NCBI GenBank assembly: GCA_017399905.1
Contig: JAFQAR010000057.1
Span: forward strand, 1 to 39,071
DNA length: 39,071 nt
Source: Bacteroidales bacterium
GTDB taxonomy: Bacteria > Bacteroidota > Bacteroidia > Bacteroidales > UBA932
Reading direction: 5' to 3'
Shown here: positions 7,861 to 15,681 of the stretch, in pieces
Layout: each line of letters starts with the position of its first letter
Numbering within the stretch: the stretch's first letter is position 1
Program-made: the position numbers and the translations under genes
The notes under the pieces: model-generated
What the model was told of the DNA's origin: nothing
The model's database searches: none
Seen by the model: the letters and a program-made list of their open reading frames with translations, nothing else

Positions 7861-10803
7861 ATGAAAAGCTGTTTAAAATTTTTGTTGACAATCGCTTTGT
7901 CAGTCTTCGCAGGTCTTCCTGTGCTGGCTCAGAGTGAGGTCAAGGTGGTCGGTCTGGTCACATCTGCCGATGACGGACTTCCGATGATCGGCGTCGCAGT
8001 AATGGCGGGACCGGGCAATGGCGTCATCACTTCTCTTGACGGAGAATATGAGATCCATGTGGCTCCCGGCACCGAGCTGACTTTCTCCAGCATAGGTTTT
8101 CTGGACGAGAAGGTGGTTGTCCCCCAGACTGAAACATTTACTTGCAACGTAGTCCTTCAGACTGAAACCATGAAGCTTGACGATGCCGTCGTCATTGCAT
8201 ATGGTGTCAGGAAGAAAGGTACGGTGGCCGGTTCCGTTGCCACTGTCAAGTCGGACAAGCTCGAGAATACTGCATCGGCTGCCTTTGACCAGGCTCTCCA
8301 GGGCCAGGTTGCGGGACTTACCGTCCTCTCGAGTACCGGTGAGCCGAGTGCATCTGCAACCATGACCATCCGAGGAACCAACTCCATCAACTCCGGTACA
8401 GCTCCTCTGTATATCCTTGACGGTGTTGCAATTTCCGCATCAGACTTCAATACCATCAACCCTGCGGATATCGAGAGCATGTCAGTGCTCAAGGATGCAT
8501 CCTCAACTTCGATCTACGGAGCTCGTGCGTCAAACGGTGTGATTGTCATCACTACCAAGCGCGGACGTAATATGGACCGTCCTAACATAAACTACCGCAT
8601 GCAGATGGGTATATCGTCGATGGCTCATGGAAACTGGGACCTCATGAATACTGCGGAAAGGATCCGGTATGAGAAGGAGACAGGAATGAGTGCGGGACAG
8701 AATTACGAACTTCTGTCAAGGACCGATGTCAACTGGATGGATGCCGTCTTCAACGACAGAGCCATGCTTCAGAGTCACGAGGTGTCTGTTTCTGGTGCAA
8801 ACGACAAGACGAATTATTACTTCTCCGGTGGCTACTACAATCAGGATGGTATTGCTCCAGGTTCGCAGTTCGAGCGTTATTCGATGCGTTTCAACTTTGA
8901 ACAGCAGATGTCCGGATGGCTAAAGATGGGTACGAACACGATGTTCAATTTCCAGAATATCCAGCAGGCTGACGAAGGAGACTATACTCTTGTAACCCCG
9001 ATCTCCGCAGCGCGTTTCATGCTTCCTTATTGGAATCCTTTCAAGAAGGACGGGTCGCTTGCCTCCATCAAGGACGGTTCCTGGACCGGACAGGGACAGA
9101 ACCCTCTCGAATGGCTGGAGAACAATCCCGTGACATATAAGAAGTACAAGGTGTTCTCGATGGTTTTCGCTGAGTTCAATATCTACAGGAATCTTGTGTT
9201 CAGGTCGCAGTTCTCAGCAGACTTCTCGCATACTACCGGCTTGAGCAAGTCTTTCCCCAGCTATCCGCCTAATCTTGGTGAAGGAAAGGCTGCGAGAAGT
9301 TCGAGTGACGGACTCAACCTCCAGTGGGGAAATACACTTACATACAGGTTCGACATCGACAATATTCACGATTTCAACTTCCTTCTCGGACACGAGTGGC
9401 AGAATTATCACAGCGAAGGCTTCAGTGTTTCCACCCAGGGCCAGACAAATGATAAGCTGACCGATATCTCGACCGCTACACGTGCTACAGGATGGAGCAG
9501 TACATCAGCTTCCGATTATTCCCGTGTTTCGTTTTTCGGAAGAGGAGAGTATAATTTTGCAGACCGCTACTATGCCGAGGTGTCACTCCGTACTGACGGC
9601 TCGTCACGTTTCGGTCGCAACAACAGGTGGGGACTTTTCGGTGCAGTCGGCTTCATGTGGAACATGAGGAATGAGGACTTCATGGCAGATAAGCGTGAGT
9701 GGTTGACCATGAGCCAGATATCCTTCAGCTCTGGAACTGCAGGTAACTCGGAAATCCCTAATTATGAGCACCTTGCGCTTATCGGAGGTGGCCACGGATA
9801 CGTCGGTGATTCCGGAGTCGCTCCTGTCCAGCCGGGTAATGAAAGCCTGACATGGGAAAGCACATGGACGAGCAACCTCGGTTTCCATTTCGGTTTCTGG
9901 AACAGGCTTAATGTGGATTTCGAACTCTACTGCAAGAGAACGACAGACATGCTCATGGAAGTTCCTAAGTCATATGCCGAGTCTAACGGTTACGGATATG
10001 TCTGGGACAATGTCGGTGCCATGTTGAACATGGGTGCGGAGCTTAACCTCACTGCAACCGTCATTACATACAAGGACTTCAACTGGACAGTAAATGCCAA
10101 TGCCGGCTACAACCACAACAGGATCGTGGAGCTCTACAACGGGGTCAATGAATATGAGACAGCCAATACGAGTACGAAACTTGTTGTCGGACACCCTCTC
10201 GGAGAATTCTACATCAACAGATATGCTGGAGTGAATCCTGCGAACGGTGATGCCCTCTGGTACGACAAGGACGGAAACATAACGAATGAACTTCGCGATG
10301 AGGACAGGGTGCTTGTCGGAAAGTCATATCATGCTCCTTGGCAGGGTGGTTTCGGCACAGCCTTCTCATGGAAAGGACTCAGCCTTAGTGCTCAGTTCGG
10401 ATGGGTTGCAGACAGGTGGATGCTCAACAATGACCGTTATTTCGATGAGTCAAACGGCCGCTTCGCCACTTACAACCAGTCTCGCAGGCTTCTCGACAGA
10501 TGGAAACAGCCTGGTGACATTACCGACATACCTCGTCACGGCATCTTTACAGAATTCGACAGCAGGCTTCTCGAAGATGCTTCCTTCCTTCGTCTGAAGA
10601 ACCTCAATCTTTCATACTCGCTTCCTTCGGACCTGCTGAAGAAGACGGGTTTCATCAGAGGCCTCAGACTATATGTACAGGGACAGAATCTCCTGACTTT
10701 CACTAATTTCTCAGGACTTGATCCGGAAGGCACACGTAATATATATGCTGCCCAGTATCCTATGTCCCGCCAGTATACATTCGGTCTGGATCTGCTGTTC
10801 TAA
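7861..10803 (+). CDS. SusC/RagA-family TonB-dependent outer membrane transporter
   Basis: This is the 22-strand outer membrane channel of a SusCD importer, powered by TonB. Counted from the ATG at 7861 (980 residues), it has a signal peptide ending VLAQ (about residue 24) and a carboxypeptidase-regulatory-like domain (about 27-108, VVGLVTSADDGLPMIGVAV). Next come a TonB-box-like DDAVVIAYGV and the plug with the family signatures YILDGVAIS and SVLKDASSTSIYGARASNG followed by VIVITTKRG. A long barrel ends in YTFGLDLLF. There is no N-terminal STN domain, so signalling through an anti-sigma factor is not expected. An in-frame ATG at 7840 would add seven residues and nearly touches the promoter. 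It is the first gene of the nine-gene operon, and SusD begins 4 bases later. The substrate is not readable from sequence; the neighbouring protease suggests peptides. Confidence 0.96.
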   Translation: MKSCLKFLLTIALSVFAGLPVLAQSEVKVVGLVTSADDGLPMIGVAVMAGPGNGVITSLDGEYEIHVAPGTELTFSSIGFLDEKVVVPQTETFTCNVVLQTETMKLDDAVVIAYGVRKKGTVAGSVATVKSDKLENTASAAFDQALQGQVAGLTVLSSTGEPSASATMTIRGTNSINSGTAPLYILDGVAISASDFNTINPADIESMSVLKDASSTSIYGARASNGVIVITTKRGRNMDRPNINYRMQMGISSMAHGNWDLMNTAERIRYEKETGMSAGQNYELLSRTDVNWMDAVFNDRAMLQSHEVSVSGANDKTNYYFSGGYYNQDGIAPGSQFERYSMRFNFEQQMSGWLKMGTNTMFNFQNIQQADEGDYTLVTPISAARFMLPYWNPFKKDGSLASIKDGSWTGQGQNPLEWLENNPVTYKKYKVFSMVFAEFNIYRNLVFRSQFSADFSHTTGLSKSFPSYPPNLGEGKAARSSSDGLNLQWGNTLTYRFDIDNIHDFNFLLGHEWQNYHSEGFSVSTQGQTNDKLTDISTATRATGWSSTSASDYSRVSFFGRGEYNFADRYYAEVSLRTDGSSRFGRNNRWGLFGAVGFMWNMRNEDFMADKREWLTMSQISFSSGTAGNSEIPNYEHLALIGGGHGYVGDSGVAPVQPGNESLTWESTWTSNLGFHFGFWNRLNVDFELYCKRTTDMLMEVPKSYAESNGYGYVWDNVGAMLNMGAELNLTATVITYKDFNWTVNANAGYNHNRIVELYNGVNEYETANTSTKLVVGHPLGEFYINRYAGVNPANGDALWYDKDGNITNELRDEDRVLVGKSYHAPWQGGFGTAFSWKGLSLSAQFGWVADRWMLNNDRYFDESNGRFATYNQSRRLLDRWKQPGDITDIPRHGIFTEFDSRLLEDASFLRLKNLNLSYSLPSDLLKKTGFIRGLRLYVQGQNLLTFTNFSGLDPEGTRNIYAAQYPMSRQYTFGLDLLF

Positions 10804-10806
10804 TTG

Positions 10807-12327
10807 ATGAATATGATGAAGAAGATATATAATGACATTTTGATAAGGATGGCCGCGATGCTTGCGGTTGTCCTGAGTCTGAATTCCTGCCTTGAGAAGA
10901 ATCCCGGCGATTTCATTCTTGAGGAAGAAGGAATGTTGACTTTGGCTGATGCCGAGCAGACCCTTACCGGAATATATTCCGCATATATGAGCGGCGGTCT
11001 ATATAGCGGATACCTTACCTTGACTCCTGATATCCAGTCTGACCTTGTCTATGCCGTCCAGGGTAATTCCAACGCCTATGGAAACATATGGCAGTGGGAT
11101 ATCCGTTCTACCAGCGCCGAGATAGAGGCTGTCTATGCTTCTCTTTATACGGTCATCGGAAGATGTAACTTCTTTCTTGACCTTGTAGGTGACCTTCGTG
11201 CCGGACTTACGGATGATGCCAGCATCGAGACCTTGGATTTCTATACCGGAGAAGTATATTGTGCAAGAGCCCTTGCATATTCCGAGCTGATCAAATGTTT
11301 CTGCAAGGCCTATGATCCTGCGACTGCCGATTCTGAACTTGGACTCGTCCTGCGCACGAGCTATTTCAGGAAGGAGCCTGTCGTGAGGGCGAGTCTCAAG
11401 GAGTCTTATGAATTAGTGATCTCTGACCTCGAGAAGGCGGAATCCCTGCTTGACGAGAAATACGATTCATTCGACTCTCCTTATTTCACCGATGCATCGG
11501 CAAATGCAATCCGCGCACGTGTAGCCCTTTACATGCAGGATTGGGACAATGCAGTGAAATACTCGACCAGGCTCATTGAATCTGATGCGTTCTCTCTTGC
11601 TACCGCCAGGTCTTATGTGACGACGTCACAGACCTTCCTTGATTACATGTGGACTAATGATACTTCATATGAGCATATATGGAGGATTGGATATACGCAG
11701 ACCTCTTACGGCAATCCACAGGGATCAGTATTCCTGAATTTTACAACTGACTATACATATTATTATCCGGACTACGTTCCTGCTCAGTGGGTTCTGGACC
11801 TCTATCAGAGTGCCGACAGAAGGTATTATGCCTATTTTGCCGAACTCCAGACAGGATATTCCCATCAGCTTTCATGGCCGTTGCTCGTAAAGTATTATGG
11901 TAATGAGACGCTTATAAGCCTGCTCATATACCATGTAAATATGCCGAAGCCTCTTCGTCTTGCCGAGCAGTACCTCATCAGGGCTGAGGCTAATTGCAGG
12001 AAAGGCAACTATCCTGCAGCATCGGCAGACCTTACAGAACTCAGGGAGTCACGTTTCACCACCGGTGGAGCTGTCAGCGTCAATGCCGGCAACTGGCTCG
12101 AAACAATTTCCGAAGAACGTGTCCGCGAGCTCTATATGGAAGGTTTCAGACTTCATGACCTCAAGCGTTGGGGCAAGGGCTTCAAGCGTACTCCTCAGGC
12201 TCATTCGCAGAAGGAAGGAAGTTCGCTTGAGATAGAGGCTGGCAATCCTATGTTCGTGTGGCCGATACCTAAACATGAACTTGAGGCTCCGGGATCGGAT
12301 ATCAAGCCTAATGAAAGCAACAGATAA
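10807..12327 (+). CDS. SusD/RagB-family surface lipoprotein
   Basis: This is the substrate-capturing lid that sits on the SusC barrel. The product has 506 residues and a lipobox LNSC (Cys28) followed by LEKNPGDF. The helical TPR-like core shows the usual landmarks: AEQTLTGIYSAYMSG, VIGRCNFFLDLV, YTGEVYCARALAYSELIKCF with a following YDPATADSELGLVLRTSYF, RLAEQYLIRAEANCRKGNYPAASADLTELR and the C-terminal ERVRELYMEGFRLHDLKRWGKG. I start it at the ATG at 10807; a TTG three bases earlier is in frame but unlikely. It follows the SusC stop by 3 bases, so translation is probably coupled. The pairing with SusC is certain by family; the ligand is not. Confidence 0.95.
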   Translation: MNMMKKIYNDILIRMAAMLAVVLSLNSCLEKNPGDFILEEEGMLTLADAEQTLTGIYSAYMSGGLYSGYLTLTPDIQSDLVYAVQGNSNAYGNIWQWDIRSTSAEIEAVYASLYTVIGRCNFFLDLVGDLRAGLTDDASIETLDFYTGEVYCARALAYSELIKCFCKAYDPATADSELGLVLRTSYFRKEPVVRASLKESYELVISDLEKAESLLDEKYDSFDSPYFTDASANAIRARVALYMQDWDNAVKYSTRLIESDAFSLATARSYVTTSQTFLDYMWTNDTSYEHIWRIGYTQTSYGNPQGSVFLNFTTDYTYYYPDYVPAQWVLDLYQSADRRYYAYFAELQTGYSHQLSWPLLVKYYGNETLISLLIYHVNMPKPLRLAEQYLIRAEANCRKGNYPAASADLTELRESRFTTGGAVSVNAGNWLETISEERVRELYMEGFRLHDLKRWGKGFKRTPQAHSQKEGSSLEIEAGNPMFVWPIPKHELEAPGSDIKPNESNR

Positions 12328-12332
12328 AAGAT

Positions 12333-13244
12333 ATGCGTATGAAGAATATTTTCAGATATATTATACCTGCTGCTCTGACTGCCGTTTCATTTTGCGGCTG
12401 TCACGAGAGATATGTCACATATTCCGATGCTGAATATGTGCTGTTTGCCGATACTCTCAAGACATATCCTGTCCAGCCAGATGTGGAATACTTCGCCATA
12501 CCGGTCGTATCTACCGTAAAAAGGGACTATGACAGGACATTCGGCGTTGAAATAATCGACAAAGGCAACAATGCGATAGAGAACAGGCATTACAGACTGA
12601 AGTCGAACACTATCACCATAAAAGCCGGTGAAACACGCGCGGACGTGCTTGTACATGGATATTATGACAATATCGATGCAAAGGACTCCATAGGTTTCCA
12701 GCTCCGTCTGGTCATGGATGAGAAACTTGTGATGCCGATGTACGGCAATCAGACCAAGGCTGTCCTTATGAAGAGCTGTCCGTTCGATATCAATGATTTC
12801 ACAGGATATTGCGTGCTGACATCGATGTTCCTTTATGACTACAGCATAACAGGCTCATATCAGCGGCTCGTATATACCGAGAAGCATCCTACGGAAAAGA
12901 ATATGATTATCTGCCGTAACTGGCTGAATGACGGATATGACGTTACGATGACATTCCATCCGGAAGATCCGATGATGCCTGTCGTTACTATGGATGATGA
13001 CCAGGTGGCAAGTGACGAAGGATCTTTCTTCGGAACTGTTCATGGTGACGACAAGATTCTTGTTACGGACAGCCCATATTACGATTCGCTGTTCTATCCG
13101 TGCGGAAAATATCTGTACCTGTGGGCTCAGATATATGTGAAGAATCTCGGCGAGGACATCGGAACCGTCGGTCACTTCTATAATATCATGGAATGGATCA
13201 GTGACGAGGAGGCGGACCGTCTCAGAAGAGAAGAAGGAATGTAA
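12333..13244 (+). CDS. Small surface lipoprotein, DUF4843/DUF4984-like
   Basis: The protein has 303 residues with a signal peptide and a lipobox CGC (Cys23 in SFCGCHERYVTY). Residues about 30-150 look like a Calx-beta/DUF4843-style Ig fold (YFAIPVVSTVKRDYDRTFGVEII, then HYRLKSNTITIKAGETRADVLV). The second half, from CPFDINDFTGYCVLTSMF to the acidic C-terminus, resembles the DUF4984 domain often found there. It sits 5 bases after SusD. Small extra lipoproteins encoded behind SusD are known to ride on SusCD complexes; in Bacteroides thetaiotaomicron the peptide-binding BT2261-BT2264 complex has two of them. A similar accessory role is inferred. An alternative ATG two codons later (12339) is possible. 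Confidence 0.75.
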   Translation: MRMKNIFRYIIPAALTAVSFCGCHERYVTYSDAEYVLFADTLKTYPVQPDVEYFAIPVVSTVKRDYDRTFGVEIIDKGNNAIENRHYRLKSNTITIKAGETRADVLVHGYYDNIDAKDSIGFQLRLVMDEKLVMPMYGNQTKAVLMKSCPFDINDFTGYCVLTSMFLYDYSITGSYQRLVYTEKHPTEKNMIICRNWLNDGYDVTMTFHPEDPMMPVVTMDDDQVASDEGSFFGTVHGDDKILVTDSPYYDSLFYPCGKYLYLWAQIYVKNLGEDIGTVGHFYNIMEWISDEEADRLRREEGM

Positions 13245-13267
13245 AACGACTTAACATATAATGGATT

Positions 13268-15667
13268 ATGAAGATATTTGATAACATATTGAAAATGGTG
13301 GCATTGTCATCGCTGCTTTTCGCCATGTCAGCATGTACGAAGCCAGGTCCTGATGATGGTGGCCAGCCTGAAAAGGAAGCTCCTGCTTTCCCGGCATTGA
13401 TTGAGAATTATTCTGTACATCCGGGTGAGGTCCTTAAGATCACTTTCACTCCAAACTACGATTGGGAAGTGTCTGTTCCGTCTGAAATGAGACAATGGTT
13501 CTGGATCAAGGACGGCTCGTTCACCGTTACAAACATCCGTGGCACTGCGTCGGAGACCCCTGTCACCGTAGAGGTATGTGTTACTGATAACGATGAGTTT
13601 GACAAGAACTTCTCATGTGAGGTTACCATGAAGATGGACAGTCAGACTAAGGTTGTAGCGAAATATATGCTTCCTGCAAAGGAAAGGACACTTTCCGTTT
13701 ATGCGGCGGAATGGAATGATGACGGCTCTCTCAAGATAGCAGAAGATGGCGAGTCTTATGTCTATTCAATGGTCGAGACTTCATCGTTCGATCTCAAATG
13801 GTCAGCTGCCGATGCGGATTTCAGGGCTCCGGTCGCTGTGGAAGCGAATTGCGAATGGGAGGTGGAGCTTCCTGAGTGGCTTGCTACCAATGTGCCGGAG
13901 ACTACCTCAGGAGTGGTCGAGCTTGTTTTCACCGGTGTTTCTTTGGAAGATGCATCCGGAAAAGTCGTTTTCAAGGCAGGTGGTGAGGTACTGAAGGAAC
14001 TGGATGTGACAGTGCCTTCTTGCAGTGAGATGAATGTGTACTCTGCGGTCGTGACAGATGGGGAATTCGAATATGGAACCGACGGTGAGTATCTCTGGAC
14101 AGATGATGCTGTAGAGGAAGTTACGTTGGCATGGCTCGGATCCGACTTCAGGATGCCTGTCAAGATTGACTCCAAGTGTGACTGGACTCTCGAGGCTCCT
14201 GTATGGATCACTGCCGAAATCCCTGAGGAGACAGCGGGCCTTATTTCGCTTACACTTATGGGCAATCCTTCGAAATATCCACTTGAGGATACATCCGGCA
14301 AGCTTGTATTCAAGATGGGTGATGACGTGGTGCATGAAATGACTGTCAATATCCCGGGATGCAGGGAAATAATGACTTACTCCGTATCAATGGCACTTAC
14401 TGAACTTGACTTCAATCATGTCGGTCAGATAAAGGCTTCTGCAGGATTCATTGACGGACCGGTAACGGCGACGATTTTCGGTTCTTCCGAATCAGATGTG
14501 TTTGCGGTTGAATACGTTAATGGAAAATACGACCTGAATGCTTCTGACAATCCTGAATGGCTCGACATTACAGTCGGCTCATTCGATTCATCTGACAATG
14601 CAGATGTCCTCCAGAGCAGGGAGGTTACGGTTTCCGTAAAGGAGAACGAAGGTGACGAGCGTAGCGCTCTTCTCTTTTTCATGCCATATAATTTCTGGGG
14701 AAAATTGAGCAATCTTTTCAATGATGAAAAGACCGAAGTCAAGGAAGAGTTCAAGGCATACGCGGTTCCTGTAAGACAGCTGTCCAATGATTCCGAGTAT
14801 ATCACGCCTTCTTCTGCAGACGAAGTCATGGCGGCAGCCGGAGCTGAATTCGGCCCTGCAGCTGATGACAGAAAGACGGAACTGACTTCAGTATTCGGAG
14901 AGACAAAATATGTCTATACGCTTGTATATGACAATATATATGCCCGTGATGAGGCCTTCCTTGCCATGGCAAGACCGTTCACGTCTGTCAAGGTATTCGA
15001 TCAGGATAAGGCTGACCGCTCTTCTGATGAGTCTTTCTGGCTCAAATATACAAACGGTGGAGATACCAATACATTCGGTGTGATAGATATGTATGCCGGT
15101 GAAGACATGACTCTTCCTGAGGAGCCTTCGGTCGGATATGTCGTATTCTATGATTCGCTTGGCAATGTGCTTGCTATCGTGGAATGTATTTCTCCTAAGA
15201 ATGAAGAGCCTGTAGTCACTCCGCCGGAAGAAGGCGGTGAGCAGGATGAGGATGGGGATATGGTAGAGAGTGCGTCATCATTCTTCACTGACCCTTCTGC
15301 AGCTGCAGCAGCCGGTGCGAGCATCGTCAAGGTACTTTCCGGACCGACATATGATTTCTGCAAGGAAGAGATAAGCCAGGGTGCTACTCTTCTCAAGCTC
15401 ACCTTGCCGGAAAATGTCGCAGTAGGTCTGTCTCTGCCGGAAGACTGCGGATATTATCAGATGCCTTATTCATTGAGCAGTTATATAAAGGTCAATGGTG
15501 AAGACTATTCTGAAACTTCAGGAATACTCAATCCTGCCATAACTTCAGCAGAGGTTTCGATGACTTCTCTTCCTGACGGCAACTCTCAGACTCCATATCT
15601 GAGGTTCCATACGAGCATGTCTGAGACCTATCCGTTCCTTATCGTATATCTTTACATCAGTAAATAA
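13268..15667 (+). CDS. Large surface lipoprotein with tandem Ig-like repeats (DUF5003-like)
   Basis: The protein has 799 residues, lipobox MSAC (Cys23), then a Pro/Gly/Asp linker. Residues about 40-140 form a first beta domain (YSVHPGEVLKITFTPNYDWEVSVP). Two clear repeats follow at about 172-251 and 283-364. Each has DFR.PV, then CEW or CDW, a P.W motif, PE-T-G, a short L-rich strand, ASGK or TSGK with VFK, and a final V-P-x-C or I-P-G-C motif. The C-terminal half is less repetitive, with an acidic linker near residues 660-675 and a run of Ala (SAAAAAGA). It resembles the DUF5003 lipoproteins seen in other Bacteroidales SusCD operons, but I cannot confirm this without a profile search. No catalytic motif is visible. 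A substrate-binding or scaffold role on the SusCD complex is inferred. Confidence 0.7.
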   Translation: MKIFDNILKMVALSSLLFAMSACTKPGPDDGGQPEKEAPAFPALIENYSVHPGEVLKITFTPNYDWEVSVPSEMRQWFWIKDGSFTVTNIRGTASETPVTVEVCVTDNDEFDKNFSCEVTMKMDSQTKVVAKYMLPAKERTLSVYAAEWNDDGSLKIAEDGESYVYSMVETSSFDLKWSAADADFRAPVAVEANCEWEVELPEWLATNVPETTSGVVELVFTGVSLEDASGKVVFKAGGEVLKELDVTVPSCSEMNVYSAVVTDGEFEYGTDGEYLWTDDAVEEVTLAWLGSDFRMPVKIDSKCDWTLEAPVWITAEIPEETAGLISLTLMGNPSKYPLEDTSGKLVFKMGDDVVHEMTVNIPGCREIMTYSVSMALTELDFNHVGQIKASAGFIDGPVTATIFGSSESDVFAVEYVNGKYDLNASDNPEWLDITVGSFDSSDNADVLQSREVTVSVKENEGDERSALLFFMPYNFWGKLSNLFNDEKTEVKEEFKAYAVPVRQLSNDSEYITPSSADEVMAAAGAEFGPAADDRKTELTSVFGETKYVYTLVYDNIYARDEAFLAMARPFTSVKVFDQDKADRSSDESFWLKYTNGGDTNTFGVIDMYAGEDMTLPEEPSVGYVVFYDSLGNVLAIVECISPKNEEPVVTPPEEGGEQDEDGDMVESASSFFTDPSAAAAAGASIVKVLSGPTYDFCKEEISQGATLLKLTLPENVAVGLSLPEDCGYYQMPYSLSSYIKVNGEDYSETSGILNPAITSAEVSMTSLPDGNSQTPYLRFHTSMSETYPFLIVYLYISK

Positions 15668-15681
15668 TTGGATCAGCGATT

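Noticed and set aside
13762-14349. Minus-strand frame of 195 residues opposite the DUF5003-like gene
   Set aside because: Its Ser/Thr-rich composition comes from the reverse of the Glu/Asp-rich real frame; no start signal is seen.
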